A DNA stretch of 64,000 nt from Anoplopoma fimbria (GCF_027596085.1 NC_072472.1:11712219-11776218); one strand, 5' to 3'. Positions 1 through 10,732 are shown, counted from the first letter of the stretch. Notes: a model not told the origin generated them from the sequence alone. Program-made: numbers and translations.

Positions 1-72
1 TTTCCACATGGGTAGACACGTCATAAGAACAAGCTGGCAAAATGAGCGATTTCCCACAGTGCATCACATGTA

Positions 73-145
73 GGGCTAGTGGCGCAATGGATAACGCGTC
101 TGACTACGGATCAGAAGATTCTAGGTTCGACTCCTGGCTAGCTCG
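73..145 (+). tRNA. tRNA-Arg(ACG), unit 1 (A)
   Basis: A 73-nt cloverleaf, no intron. The acceptor gggctag pairs with ctagctc, followed by discriminator g. The anticodon loop is ctACGga closed by tctga/tcaga. The A box is tggcgcaatgg and the B box ggttcgactcc. It decodes CGU, and CGC/CGA once A34 is deaminated to inosine. It is close to the human tRNA-Arg-ACG gene. Only TTT follows, so there is no proximal Pol III terminator; the first T4 is at 295-298 inside the downstream relic. Confidence 0.97.
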
Positions 146-239
146 TACGACACTTTAACTTGTATGTCATTTGACTATTGGTAAAAAAGTTATTGCCCTA
201 CAAACTCTGTATATAAACGCGGCTGACTATCAATCTTCA

Positions 240-308
240 GGGCTGAGCAATGGTTAACGTATCTGGCTACTGATCAGAACCATCTACATTGCACTTTTGG
301 CCAGCTAG
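240..308 (+). pseudogene. Dead tRNA-Arg-like relic, unit 1
   Basis: Aligns along its length with the tRNA-Arg gene 167 bp upstream: it shares gggct, gcaatggttaacg, the anticodon-arm context tctggctactgatcaga, and a 3' end ggccagct. The D-arm start has lost about 4 nt and the B box is destroyed (ggttcgactcc became cattgcacttt). The anticodon position now reads ACT. The anticodon stem still pairs. Not expected to make a tRNA. A TATATAA lies 24-30 bp upstream (210-216). Confidence 0.8.
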
Positions 309-499
309 TAAACTTTTTTAACTTGTAGAATAAAAAAATAAAAAAAACTGTTAATGAATGACAGAATCAGAAGCACCAGAAAACCACTCGTGGATCAGCC
401 ATTTGTCACACATCATTTAGGTAACCAATACTAAAACAATATTAGGAGGTTTGACATTAAGAGCTCCATGACAACAAGAGGCACCCCATCCACCCAGTG

Positions 500-571
500 G
501 CCGTGATCGTATAGTGGTTAGTACTCTGCGTTGTGGTCGCAGCAACCCCGGTTCGAATCCGGGTCACGGCA
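500..571 (+). tRNA. tRNA-His(GTG), unit 1 (A)
   Basis: A 72-nt cloverleaf, no intron. The acceptor gccgtga pairs with tcacggc, followed by discriminator a. The anticodon loop is ttGTGgt closed by ctgcg/cgcag, and the B box is ggttcgaatcc. It decodes CAU/CAC. The genomic base at -1 is G, the base normally added to mature tRNA-His. The first T run of four or more is TTTTTT at 669-674, 97 nt past the gene. An open reading frame of 65 codons runs through the gene in each unit; it is not a protein gene. Confidence 0.97.
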
Positions 572-795
572 GAACTGATGAGTGCTACCTGTTTGTAGCT
601 CTGGCTGTTGTAATGTATTCCTGCATGTGTCTCATTTCACATAGTTTGAAACTTGACAGCTTAAGCCATTTTTTCTGCCTGAAGCTCAATTTTTCCCGAC
701 TACACCATTAATTGTACCAGTGTTTTCCACATGGGTAGACACATCATAAGAACAAGCTGGCAAAATGAGCGATTTCCCACAGTGCATCACATGTA

Positions 796-868
796 GGGCT
801 AGTGGCGCAATGGATAACGCGTCTGACTACGGATCAGAAGATTCTAGGTTCGACTCCTGGCTAGCTCG
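796..868 (+). tRNA. tRNA-Arg(ACG), unit 2 (B)
   Basis: First B-type copy; gene body the same as unit 1. Terminator TTTT at 876-879, 8 nt past the gene. Confidence 0.97.
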
Positions 869-1227
869 TACGATATTTTAACTTGTATGTCATTTGACTA
901 TTGGCAAAAAAGGTATTGCCCTACAAACTCTGTATATAAGTAGATTTACATCTGGAAAAGCCAAATAATTGGTGAAAAGCCTTTCAGCTTGCTGATTAAC
1001 AAATGGTTTAGTTGATTTTAGTCTTGTTCACTGTCACTAGTAAAATTCTTTAACTTCTAGATGGAAAAAAAGTCAACTGGTATGAATGACAGAATCAGCA
1101 GCACCAGAAAACCACTCGTGGAACAGTCATTTGTCACACATCATTTAGGTAACCAATACTAAAACAACATTAGTAGGTTGGACATTCAGAGGTCCATGAC
1201 AACAAGAGGCACCCCATCCACCAAGCG

Positions 1228-1299
1228 GCCGTGATCGTATAGTGGTTAGTACTCTGCGTTGTGGTCGCAGCAACCCCGGTTCGAATCCGGGTCACGGCA
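1228..1299 (+). tRNA. tRNA-His(GTG), unit 2 (B)
   Basis: First B-type copy; gene body the same as unit 1, 5' flank 'aagcg' instead of 'agtg'. Terminator TTTTT at 1318-1322, 18 nt past the gene. Confidence 0.97.
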
Positions 1300-1523
1300 G
1301 AATTGATGAGTGCTACCTTTTTGTAGCTTTTGCTGTTGTAATGTATTCCAGCATGTGTCTCATTTCACATAGTTTGAAACTTGACAGCTTAAGCCAATTT
1401 TTCTGCCTGAAGCTCAATTTTTCCCGACTACGCAATTAATTGTACCAGTGTTTTCCACATGGGTAGACACGTCATAAGAACAAGCTGGCAAAATGAGCGA
1501 TTTCCCACAGTGCATCACATGTA

Positions 1524-1596
1524 GGGCTAGTGGCGCAATGGATAACGCGTCTGACTACGGATCAGAAGATTCTAGGTTCGACTCCTGGCTAGCTCG
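1524..1596 (+). tRNA. tRNA-Arg(ACG), unit 3 (A)
   Basis: A-type copy; first downstream T4 at 1746-1749. Confidence 0.97.
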
Positions 1597-1690
1597 TACG
1601 ACACTTTAACTTGTATGTCATTTGACTATTGGTAAAAAAGTTATTGCCCTACAAACTCTGTATATAAACGCGGCTGACTATCAATCTTCA

Positions 1691-1759
1691 GGGCTGAGCA
1701 ATGGTTAACGTATCTGGCTACTGATCAGAACCATCTACATTGCACTTTTGGCCAGCTAG
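1691..1759 (+). pseudogene. Dead tRNA-Arg-like relic, unit 3
   Basis: Same lesions as the unit 1 relic. Confidence 0.8.
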
Positions 1760-1950
1760 TAAACTTTTTTAACTTGTAGAATAAAAAAATAAAAAAAACT
1801 GTTAATGAATGACAGAATCAGAAGCACCAGAAAACCACTCGTGGATCAGCCATTTGTCACACATCATTTAGGTAACCAATACTAAAACAATATTAGGAGG
1901 TTTGACATTAAGAGCTCCATGACAACAAGAGGCACCCCATCCACCAAGTG

Positions 1951-2022
1951 GCCGTGATCGTATAGTGGTTAGTACTCTGCGTTGTGGTCGCAGCAACCCC
2001 GGTTCGAATCCGGGTCACGGCA
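1951..2022 (+). tRNA. tRNA-His(GTG), unit 3 (A)
   Basis: A-type copy; nearest T6 run at 2120-2125. Confidence 0.97.
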
Positions 2023-2246
2023 GAACTGATGAGTGCTACCTGTTTGTAGCTCTGGCTGTTGTAATGTATTCCTGCATGTGTCTCATTTCACATAGTTTGA
2101 AACTTGACAGCTTAAGCCATTTTTTCTGCCTGAAGCTCAATTTTTCCCGACTACACCATTAATTGTACCAGTGTTTTCCACATGGGTAGACACATCATAA
2201 GAACAAGCTGGCAAAATGAGCGATTTCCCACAGTGCATCACATGTA

Positions 2247-2319
2247 GGGCTAGTGGCGCAATGGATAACGCGTCTGACTACGGATCAGAAGATTCTAGGT
2301 TCGACTCCTGGCTAGCTCG
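2247..2319 (+). tRNA. tRNA-Arg(ACG), unit 4 (B)
   Basis: B-type copy; TTTT at 2327-2330. The poly(A) tract downstream is the longest of the 'gatgg' class. Confidence 0.97.
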
Positions 2320-2680
2320 TACGATATTTTAACTTGTATGTCATTTGACTATTGGCAAAAAAGGTATTGCCCTACAAACTCTGTATATAAGTAGATTTAC
2401 ATCTGGAAAAGCCAAATAATTGGTGAAAAGCCTTTCAGCTTGCTGATTAACAAATGGTTTAGTTGATTTTAGTCTTGTTCACTGTCACTAGTAAAATTCT
2501 TTAACTTCTAGATGGAAAAAAAAAGTCAACTGGTATGAATGACAGAATCAGCAGCACCAGAAAACCACTCGTGGAACAGTCATTTGTCACACATCATTTA
2601 GGTAACCAATACTAAAACAACATTAGTAGGTTGGACATTCAGAGGTCCATGACAACAAGAGGCACCCCATCCACCAAGCG

Positions 2681-2752
2681 GCCGTGATCGTATAGTGGTT
2701 AGTACTCTGCGTTGTGGTCGCAGCAACCCCGGTTCGAATCCGGGTCACGGCA
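2681..2752 (+). tRNA. tRNA-His(GTG), unit 4 (B)
   Basis: B-type copy; TTTTT at 2771-2775. Confidence 0.97.
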
Positions 2753-2976
2753 GAATTGATGAGTGCTACCTTTTTGTAGCTTTTGCTGTTGTAATGTATT
2801 CCAGCATGTGTCTCATTTCACATAGTTTGAAACTTGACAGCTTAAGCCAATTTTTCTGCCTGAAGCTCAATTTTTCCCGACTACGCAATTAATTGTACCA
2901 GTGTTTTCCACATGGGTAGACACGTCATAAGAACAAGCTGGCAAAATGAGCGATTTCCCACAGTGCATCACATGTA

Positions 2977-3049
2977 GGGCTAGTGGCGCAATGGATAACG
3001 CGTCTGACTACGGATCAGAAGATTCTAGGTTCGACTCCTGGCTAGCTCG
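2977..3049 (+). tRNA. tRNA-Arg(ACG), unit 5 (A)
   Basis: A-type copy; first downstream T4 at 3199-3202. Confidence 0.97.
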
Positions 3050-3143
3050 TACGACACTTTAACTTGTATGTCATTTGACTATTGGTAAAAAAGTTATTGC
3101 CCTACAAACTCTGTATATAAACGCGGCTGACTATCAATCTTCA

Positions 3144-3212
3144 GGGCTGAGCAATGGTTAACGTATCTGGCTACTGATCAGAACCATCTACATTGAACTT
3201 TTGGCCAGCTAG
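3144..3212 (+). pseudogene. Dead tRNA-Arg-like relic, unit 5
   Basis: Carries a private 'cattgaac' in place of 'cattgcac', the variant also seen in the last relic beyond the gap. Confidence 0.8.
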
Positions 3213-3403
3213 TAAACTTTTTTAACTTGTAGAATAAAAAAATAAAAAAAACTGTTAATGAATGACAGAATCAGAAGCACCAGAAAACCACTCGTGGATC
3301 AGCCATTTGTCACACATCATTTAGGTAACCAATACTAAAACAATATTAGGAGGTTTGACATTAAGAGCTCCATGACAACAAGAGGCACCCCATCCACCAA
3401 GTG

Positions 3404-3475
3404 GCCGTGATCGTATAGTGGTTAGTACTCTGCGTTGTGGTCGCAGCAACCCCGGTTCGAATCCGGGTCACGGCA
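3404..3475 (+). tRNA. tRNA-His(GTG), unit 5 (A)
   Basis: A-type copy; nearest T6 run at 3573-3578. Confidence 0.97.
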
Positions 3476-3699
3476 GAACTGATGAGTGCTACCTGTTTGT
3501 AGCTCTGGCTGTTGTAATGTATTCCTGCATGTGTCTCATTTCACATAGTTTGAAACTTGACAGCTTAAGCCATTTTTTCTGCCTGAAGCTCAATTTTTCC
3601 CGACTACACCATTAATTGTACCAGTGTTTTCCACATGGGTAGACACATCATAAGAACAAGCTGGCAAAATGAGCGATTTCCCACAGTGCATCACATGTA

Positions 3700-3772
3700 G
3701 GGCTAGTGGCGCAATGGATAACGCGTCTGACTACGGATCAGAAGATTCTAGGTTCGACTCCTGGCTAGCTCG
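3700..3772 (+). tRNA. tRNA-Arg(ACG), unit 6 (B)
   Basis: B-type copy; TTTT at 3780-3783. Confidence 0.97.
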
Positions 3773-4132
3773 TACGATATTTTAACTTGTATGTCATTTG
3801 ACTATTGGCAAAAAAGGTATTGCCCTACAAACTCTGTATATAAGTAGATTTACATCTGGAAAAGCCAAATAATTGGTGAAAAGCCTTTCAGCTTGCTGAT
3901 TAACAAATGGTTTAGTTGATTTTAGTCTTGTTCACTGTCACTAGTAAAATTCTTTAACTTCTAGATGGAAAAAAAAGTCAACTGGTATGAATGACAGAAT
4001 CAGCAGCACCAGAAAACCACTCGTGGAACAGTCATTTGTCACACATCATTTAGGTAACCAATACTAAAACAACATTAGTAGGTTGGACATTCAGAGGTCC
4101 ATGACAACAAGAGGCACCCCATCCACCAAGCG

Positions 4133-4204
4133 GCCGTGATCGTATAGTGGTTAGTACTCTGCGTTGTGGTCGCAGCAACCCCGGTTCGAATCCGGGTCAC
4201 GGCA
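4133..4204 (+). tRNA. tRNA-His(GTG), unit 6 (B)
   Basis: B-type copy; TTTTT at 4223-4227. Confidence 0.97.
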
Positions 4205-4428
4205 GAATTGATGAGTGCTACCTTTTTGTAGCTTTTGCTGTTGTAATGTATTCCAGCATGTGTCTCATTTCACATAGTTTGAAACTTGACAGCTTAAGCC
4301 AATTTTTCTGCCTGAAGCTCAATTTTTCCCGACTACGCAATTAATTGTACCAGTGTTTTCCACATGGGTAGACACGTCATAAGAACAAGCTGGCAAAATG
4401 AGCGATTTCCCACAGTGCATCACATGTA

Positions 4429-4501
4429 GGGCTAGTGGCGCAATGGATAACGCGTCTGACTACGGATCAGAAGATTCTAGGTTCGACTCCTGGCTAGCTC
4501 G
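4429..4501 (+). tRNA. tRNA-Arg(ACG), unit 7 (A)
   Basis: A-type copy; first downstream T4 at 4651-4654. Confidence 0.97.
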
Positions 4502-4595
4502 TACGACACTTTAACTTGTATGTCATTTGACTATTGGTAAAAAAGTTATTGCCCTACAAACTCTGTATATAAACGCGGCTGACTATCAATCTTCA

Positions 4596-4664
4596 GGGCT
4601 GAGCAATGGTTAACGTATCTGGCTACTGATCAGAACCATCTACATTGCACTTTTGGCCAGCTAG
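4596..4664 (+). pseudogene. Dead tRNA-Arg-like relic, unit 7
   Basis: Same lesions as the unit 1 relic. Confidence 0.8.
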
Positions 4665-4855
4665 TAAACTTTTTTAACTTGTAGAATAAAAAAATAAAAA
4701 AAACTGTTAATGAATGACAGAATCAGAAGCACCAGAAAACCACTCGTGGATCAGCCATTTGTCACACATCATTTAGGTAACCAATACTAAAACAATATTA
4801 GGAGGTTTGACATTAAGAGCTCCATGACAACAAGAGGCACCCCATCCACCAAGTG

Positions 4856-4927
4856 GCCGTGATCGTATAGTGGTTAGTACTCTGCGTTGTGGTCGCAGCA
4901 ACCCCGGTTCGAATCCGGGTCACGGCA
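4856..4927 (+). tRNA. tRNA-His(GTG), unit 7 (A)
   Basis: A-type copy; nearest T6 run at 5025-5030. Confidence 0.97.
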
Positions 4928-5151
4928 GAACTGATGAGTGCTACCTGTTTGTAGCTCTGGCTGTTGTAATGTATTCCTGCATGTGTCTCATTTCACATAG
5001 TTTGAAACTTGACAGCTTAAGCCATTTTTTCTGCCTGAAGCTCAATTTTTCCCGACTACACCATTAATTGTACCAGTGTTTTCCACATGGGTAGACACAT
5101 CATAAGAACAAGCTGGCAAAATGAGCGATTTCCCACAGTGCATCACATGTA

Positions 5152-5224
5152 GGGCTAGTGGCGCAATGGATAACGCGTCTGACTACGGATCAGAAGATTC
5201 TAGGTTCGACTCCTGGCTAGCTCG
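5152..5224 (+). tRNA. tRNA-Arg(ACG), unit 8 (B)
   Basis: B-type copy; TTTT at 5232-5235. Confidence 0.97.
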
Positions 5225-5584
5225 TACGATATTTTAACTTGTATGTCATTTGACTATTGGCAAAAAAGGTATTGCCCTACAAACTCTGTATATAAGTAGA
5301 TTTACATCTGGAAAAGCCAAATAATTGGTGAAAAGCCTTTCAGCTTGCTGATTAACAAATGGTTTAGTTGATTTTAGTCTTGTTCACTGTCACTAGTAAA
5401 ATTCTTTAACTTCTAGATGGAAAAAAAAGTCAACTGGTATGAATGACAGAATCAGCAGCACCAGAAAACCACTCGTGGAACAGTCATTTGTCACACATCA
5501 TTTAGGTAACCAATACTAAAACAACATTAGTAGGTTGGACATTCAGAGGTCCATGACAACAAGAGGCACCCCATCCACCAAGCG

Positions 5585-5656
5585 GCCGTGATCGTATAGT
5601 GGTTAGTACTCTGCGTTGTGGTCGCAGCAACCCCGGTTCGAATCCGGGTCACGGCA
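5585..5656 (+). tRNA. tRNA-His(GTG), unit 8 (B)
   Basis: B-type copy; TTTTT at 5675-5679. Confidence 0.97.
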
Positions 5657-5880
5657 GAATTGATGAGTGCTACCTTTTTGTAGCTTTTGCTGTTGTAATG
5701 TATTCCAGCATGTGTCTCATTTCACATAGTTTGAAACTTGACAGCTTAAGCCAATTTTTCTGCCTGAAGCTCAATTTTTCCCGACTACGCAATTAATTGT
5801 ACCAGTGTTTTCCACATGGGTAGACACGTCATAAGAACAAGCTGGCAAAATGAGCGATTTCCCACAGTGCATCACATGTA

Positions 5881-5953
5881 GGGCTAGTGGCGCAATGGAT
5901 AACGCGTCTGACTACGGATCAGAAGATTCTAGGTTCGACTCCTGGCTAGCTCG
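5881..5953 (+). tRNA. tRNA-Arg(ACG), unit 9 (A)
   Basis: A-type copy; first downstream T4 at 6103-6106. Confidence 0.97.
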
Positions 5954-6047
5954 TACGACACTTTAACTTGTATGTCATTTGACTATTGGTAAAAAAGTTA
6001 TTGCCCTACAAACTCTGTATATAAACGCGGCTGACTATCAATCTTCA

Positions 6048-6116
6048 GGGCTGAGCAATGGTTAACGTATCTGGCTACTGATCAGAACCATCTACATTGC
6101 ACTTTTGGCCAGCTAG
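6048..6116 (+). pseudogene. Dead tRNA-Arg-like relic, unit 9
   Basis: Same lesions as the unit 1 relic. Confidence 0.8.
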
Positions 6117-6307
6117 TAAACTTTTTTAACTTGTAGAATAAAAAAATAAAAAAAACTGTTAATGAATGACAGAATCAGAAGCACCAGAAAACCACTCGTG
6201 GATCAGCCATTTGTCACACATCATTTAGGTAACCAATACTAAAACAATATTAGGAGGTTTGACATTAAGAGCTCCATGACAACAAGAGGCACCCCATCCA
6301 CCAAGTG

Positions 6308-6379
6308 GCCGTGATCGTATAGTGGTTAGTACTCTGCGTTGTGGTCGCAGCAACCCCGGTTCGAATCCGGGTCACGGCA
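6308..6379 (+). tRNA. tRNA-His(GTG), unit 9 (A)
   Basis: A-type copy; nearest T6 run at 6477-6482. The 3' flank lacks a 'cg' near 6,504 that the other copies have. Confidence 0.97.
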
Positions 6380-6601
6380 GAACTGATGAGTGCTACCTGT
6401 TTGTAGCTCTGGCTGTTGTAATGTATTCCTGCATGTGTCTCATTTCACATAGTTTGAAACTTGACAGCTTAAGCCATTTTTTCTGCCTGAAGCTCAATTT
6501 TTCCACTACACCATTAATTGTACCAGTGTTTTCCACATGGGTAGACACATCATAAGAACAAGCTGGCAAAATGAGCGATTTCCCACAGTGCATCACATGT
6601 A

Positions 6602-6674
6602 GGGCTAGTGGCGCAATGGATAACGCGTCTGACTACGGATCAGAAGATTCTAGGTTCGACTCCTGGCTAGCTCG
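6602..6674 (+). tRNA. tRNA-Arg(ACG), unit 10 (B)
   Basis: B-type copy; TTTT at 6682-6685. Confidence 0.97.
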
Positions 6675-7033
6675 TACGATATTTTAACTTGTATGTCATT
6701 TGACTATTGGCAAAAAAGGTATTGCCCTACAAACTCTGTATATAAGTAGATTTACATCTGGAAAAGCCAAATAATTGGTGAAAAGCCTTTCAGCTTGCTG
6801 ATTAACAAATGGTTTAGTTGATTTTAGTCTTGTTCACTGTCACTAGTAAAATTCTTTAACTTCTAGATGGAAAAAAAGTCAACTGGTATGAATGACAGAA
6901 TCAGCAGCACCAGAAAACCACTCGTGGAACAGTCATTTGTCACACATCATTTAGGTAACCAATACTAAAACAACATTAGTAGGTTGGACATTCAGAGGTC
7001 CATGACAACAAGAGGCACCCCATCCACCAAGCG

Positions 7034-7105
7034 GCCGTGATCGTATAGTGGTTAGTACTCTGCGTTGTGGTCGCAGCAACCCCGGTTCGAATCCGGGTCA
7101 CGGCA
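7034..7105 (+). tRNA. tRNA-His(GTG), unit 10 (B)
   Basis: B-type copy; TTTTT at 7124-7128. Confidence 0.97.
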
Positions 7106-7329
7106 GAATTGATGAGTGCTACCTTTTTGTAGCTTTTGCTGTTGTAATGTATTCCAGCATGTGTCTCATTTCACATAGTTTGAAACTTGACAGCTTAAGC
7201 CAATTTTTCTGCCTGAAGCTCAATTTTTCCCGACTACACAATTAATTGTACCAGTGTTTTCCACATGGGTAGACACGTCATAAGAACAAGCTGGCAAAAT
7301 GAGCGATTTCCCACAGTGCATCACATGTA

Positions 7330-7402
7330 GGGCTAGTGGCGCAATGGATAACGCGTCTGACTACGGATCAGAAGATTCTAGGTTCGACTCCTGGCTAGCT
7401 CG
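7330..7402 (+). tRNA. tRNA-Arg(ACG), unit 11 (A)
   Basis: A-type copy; first downstream T4 at 7552-7555. Confidence 0.97.
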
Positions 7403-7496
7403 TACGACACTTTAACTTGTATGTCATTTGACTATTGGTAAAAAAGTTATTGCCCTACAAACTCTGTATATAAACGCGGCTGACTATCAATCTTCA

Positions 7497-7565
7497 GGGC
7501 TGAGCAATGGTTAACGTATCTGGCTACTGATCAGAACCATCTACATTGCACTTTTGGCCAGCTAG
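7497..7565 (+). pseudogene. Dead tRNA-Arg-like relic, unit 11
   Basis: Same lesions as the unit 1 relic. Confidence 0.8.
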
Positions 7566-7756
7566 TAAACTTTTTTAACTTGTAGAATAAAAAAATAAAA
7601 AAAACTGTTAATGAATGACAGAATCAGAAGCACCAGAAAACCACTCGTGGATCAGCCATTTGTCACACATCATTTAGGTAACCAATACTAAAACAATATT
7701 AGGAGGTTTGACATTAAGAGCTCCATGACAACAAGAGGCACCCCATCCACCAAGTG

Positions 7757-7828
7757 GCCGTGATCGTATAGTGGTTAGTACTCTGCGTTGTGGTCGCAGC
7801 AACCCCGGTTCGAATCCGGGTCACGGCA
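7757..7828 (+). tRNA. tRNA-His(GTG), unit 11 (A)
   Basis: A-type copy; nearest T6 run at 7926-7931. Confidence 0.97.
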
Positions 7829-8052
7829 GAACTGATGAGTGCTACCTGTTTGTAGCTCTGGCTGTTGTAATGTATTCCTGCATGTGTCTCATTTCACATA
7901 GTTTGAAACTTGACAGCTTAAGCCATTTTTTCTGCCTGAAGCTCAATTTTTCCCGACTACACCATTAATTGTACCAGTGTTTTCCACATGGGTAGACACA
8001 TCATAAGAACAAGCTGGCAAAATGAGCGATTTCCCACAGTGCATCACATGTA

Positions 8053-8125
8053 GGGCTAGTGGCGCAATGGATAACGCGTCTGACTACGGATCAGAAGATT
8101 CTAGGTTCGACTCCTGGCTAGCTCG
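8053..8125 (+). tRNA. tRNA-Arg(ACG), unit 12 (B, mosaic)
   Basis: B-type terminator TTTT at 8133-8136. The unit then shows A-like 'aagttattg', private 'cattgagg' and A-like 'gagctcc' before the His gene, so it is a mosaic. Confidence 0.97.
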
Positions 8126-8485
8126 TACGATATTTTAACTTGTATGTCATTTGACTATTGGCAAAAAAGTTATTGCCCTACAAACTCTGTATATAAGTAG
8201 ATTTACATCTGGAAAAGCCAAATAATTGGTGAAAAGCCTTTCAGCTTGCTGATTAACAAATGGTTTAGTTGATTTTAGTCTTGTTCACTGTCACTAGTAA
8301 AATTCTTTAACTTCTAGATGGAAAAAAAAGTCAACTGGTATGAATGACAGAATCAGCAGCACCAGAAAACCACTCGTGGAACAGTCATTTGTCACACATC
8401 ATTGAGGTAACCAATACTAAAACAACATTAGTAGGTTGGACATTCAGAGCTCCATGACAACAAGAGGCACCCCATCCACCAAGTG

Positions 8486-8557
8486 GCCGTGATCGTATAG
8501 TGGTTAGTACTCTGCGTTGTGGTCGCAGCAACCCCGGTTCGAATCCGGGTCACGGCA
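8486..8557 (+). tRNA. tRNA-His(GTG), unit 12 (mosaic)
   Basis: A-type 5' flank (aagtg) but B-type 3' flank with TTTTT at 8576-8580, then A-like 'tcctgc'. It borders another B unit. Confidence 0.97.
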
Positions 8558-8781
8558 GAATTGATGAGTGCTACCTTTTTGTAGCTTTTGCTGTTGTAAT
8601 GTATTCCTGCATGTGTCTCATTTCACATAGTTTGAAACTTGACAGCTTAAGCCAATTTTTCTGCCTGAAGCTCAATTTTTCCCGACTACACCATTAATTG
8701 TACCAGTGTTTTCCACATGGGTAGACACATCATAAGAACAAGCTGGCAAAATGAGCGATTTCCCACAGTGCATCACATGTA

Positions 8782-8854
8782 GGGCTAGTGGCGCAATGGA
8801 TAACGCGTCTGACTACGGATCAGAAGATTCTAGGTTCGACTCCTGGCTAGCTCG
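8782..8854 (+). tRNA. tRNA-Arg(ACG), unit 13 (B)
   Basis: Second B in a row; TTTT at 8862-8865. Downstream 'gataaaaaa' replaces 'gatggaaaa'. Confidence 0.97.
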
Positions 8855-9215
8855 TACGATATTTTAACTTGTATGTCATTTGACTATTGGCAAAAAAGGT
8901 ATTGCCCTACAAACTCTGTATATAAGTAGATTTACATCTGGAAAAGCCAAATAATTGGTGAAAAGCCTTTCAGCTTGCTGATTAACAAATGGTTTAGTTG
9001 ATTTTAGTCTTGTTCACTGTCACTAGTAAAATTCTTTAACTTCTAGATAAAAAAAAAAAGTCAACTGGTATGAATGACAGAATCAGCAGCACCAGAAAAC
9101 CACTCGTGGAACAGTCATTTGTCACACATCATTTAGGTAACCAATACTAAAACAACATTAGTAGGTTGGACATTCAGAGGTCCATGACAACAAGAGGCAC
9201 CCCATCCACCAAGCG

Positions 9216-9287
9216 GCCGTGATCGTATAGTGGTTAGTACTCTGCGTTGTGGTCGCAGCAACCCCGGTTCGAATCCGGGTCACGGCA
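9216..9287 (+). tRNA. tRNA-His(GTG), unit 13 (B)
   Basis: TTTTT at 9306-9310; distal 3' flank turns A-like (ccatttttt, acacca). Confidence 0.97.
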
Positions 9288-9511
9288 GAATTGATGAGTG
9301 CTACCTTTTTGTAGCTTTTGCTGTTGTAATGTATTCCAGCATGTGTCTCATTTCACATAGTTTGAAACTTGACAGCTTAAGCCATTTTTTCTGCCTGAAG
9401 CTCAATTTTTCCCGACTACACCATTAATTGTACCAGTGTTTTCCACATGGGTAGACACGTCATAAGAACAAGCTGGCAAAATGAGCGATTTCCCACAGTG
9501 CATCACATGTA

Positions 9512-9584
9512 GGGCTAGTGGCGCAATGGATAACGCGTCTGACTACGGATCAGAAGATTCTAGGTTCGACTCCTGGCTAGCTCG
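9512..9584 (+). tRNA. tRNA-Arg(ACG), unit 14 (A)
   Basis: First of two consecutive A units; first downstream T4 at 9734-9737. Confidence 0.97.
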
Positions 9585-9678
9585 TACGACACTTTAACTT
9601 GTATGTCATTTGACTATTGGTAAAAAAGTTATTGCCCTACAAACTCTGTATATAAACGCGGCTGACTATCAATCTTCA

Positions 9679-9747
9679 GGGCTGAGCAATGGTTAACGTA
9701 TCTGGCTACTGATCAGAACCATCTACATTGCACTTTTGGCCAGCTAG
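9679..9747 (+). pseudogene. Dead tRNA-Arg-like relic, unit 14
   Basis: Relic as in unit 1; the T6 run after it is shortened to T5 (aaaatttttaac). Confidence 0.8.
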
Positions 9748-9937
9748 TAAAATTTTTAACTTGTAGAATAAAAAAATAAAAAAAACTGTTAATGAATGAC
9801 AGAATCAGAAGCACCAGAAAACCACTCGTGGATCAGCCATTTGTCACACATCATTTAGGTAACCAATACTAAAACAATATTAGGAGGTTTGACATTAAGA
9901 GCTCCATGACAACAAGAGGCACCCCATCCACCAAGTG

Positions 9938-10009
9938 GCCGTGATCGTATAGTGGTTAGTACTCTGCGTTGTGGTCGCAGCAACCCCGGTTCGAATCCGG
10001 GTCACGGCA
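9938..10009 (+). tRNA. tRNA-His(GTG), unit 14 (A)
   Basis: A-type copy; nearest T6 run at 10107-10112. Confidence 0.97.
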
Positions 10010-10233
10010 GAACTGATGAGTGCTACCTGTTTGTAGCTCTGGCTGTTGTAATGTATTCCTGCATGTGTCTCATTTCACATAGTTTGAAACTTGACAGCTT
10101 AAGCCATTTTTTCTGCCTGAAGCTCAATTTTTCCCGACTACACCATTAATTGTACCAGTGTTTTCCACATGGGTAGACACGTCATAAGAACAAGCTGGCA
10201 AAATGAGCGATTTCCCACAGTGCATCACATGTA

Positions 10234-10306
10234 GGGCTAGTGGCGCAATGGATAACGCGTCTGACTACGGATCAGAAGATTCTAGGTTCGACTCCTGGCT
10301 AGCTCG
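10234..10306 (+). tRNA. tRNA-Arg(ACG), unit 15 (A)
   Basis: Second A in a row; first downstream T4 at 10456-10459. Confidence 0.97.
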
Positions 10307-10400
10307 TACGACACTTTAACTTGTATGTCATTTGACTATTGGTAAAAAAGTTATTGCCCTACAAACTCTGTATATAAACGCGGCTGACTATCAATCTTCA

Positions 10401-10469
10401 GGGCTGAGCAATGGTTAACGTATCTGGCTACTGATCAGAACCATCTACATTGCACTTTTGGCCAGCTAG
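10401..10469 (+). pseudogene. Dead tRNA-Arg-like relic, unit 15
   Basis: Same lesions as the unit 1 relic. Confidence 0.8.
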
Positions 10470-10660
10470 TAAACTTTTTTAACTTGTAGAATAAAAAAAT
10501 AAAAAAAACTGTTAATGAATGACAGAATCAGAAGCACCAGAAAACCACTCGTGGATCAGCCATTTGTCACACATCATTTAGGTAACCAATACTAAAACAA
10601 TATTAGGAGGTTTGACATTAAGAGCTCCATGACAACAAGAGGCACCCCATCCACCAAGTG

Positions 10661-10732
10661 GCCGTGATCGTATAGTGGTTAGTACTCTGCGTTGTGGTCG
10701 CAGCAACCCCGGTTCGAATCCGGGTCACGGCA
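10661..10732 (+). tRNA. tRNA-His(GTG), unit 15 (A)
   Basis: A-type copy; nearest T6 run at 10830-10835. Confidence 0.97.

Noticed and set aside
240..308. Functional tRNA-Ser(ACT) or other recoding tRNA
   Set aside because: The B box and T arm are destroyed and the D arm is shortened, so transcription and folding as tRNA are not expected.
514..711. A 65-codon open frame recurring in nearly every array unit
   Set aside because: It starts inside the tRNA-His gene at a GTG and runs into the spacer. It recurs only because the unit recurs; small indels break it in units 23, 26, 27 and 29 without consequence.
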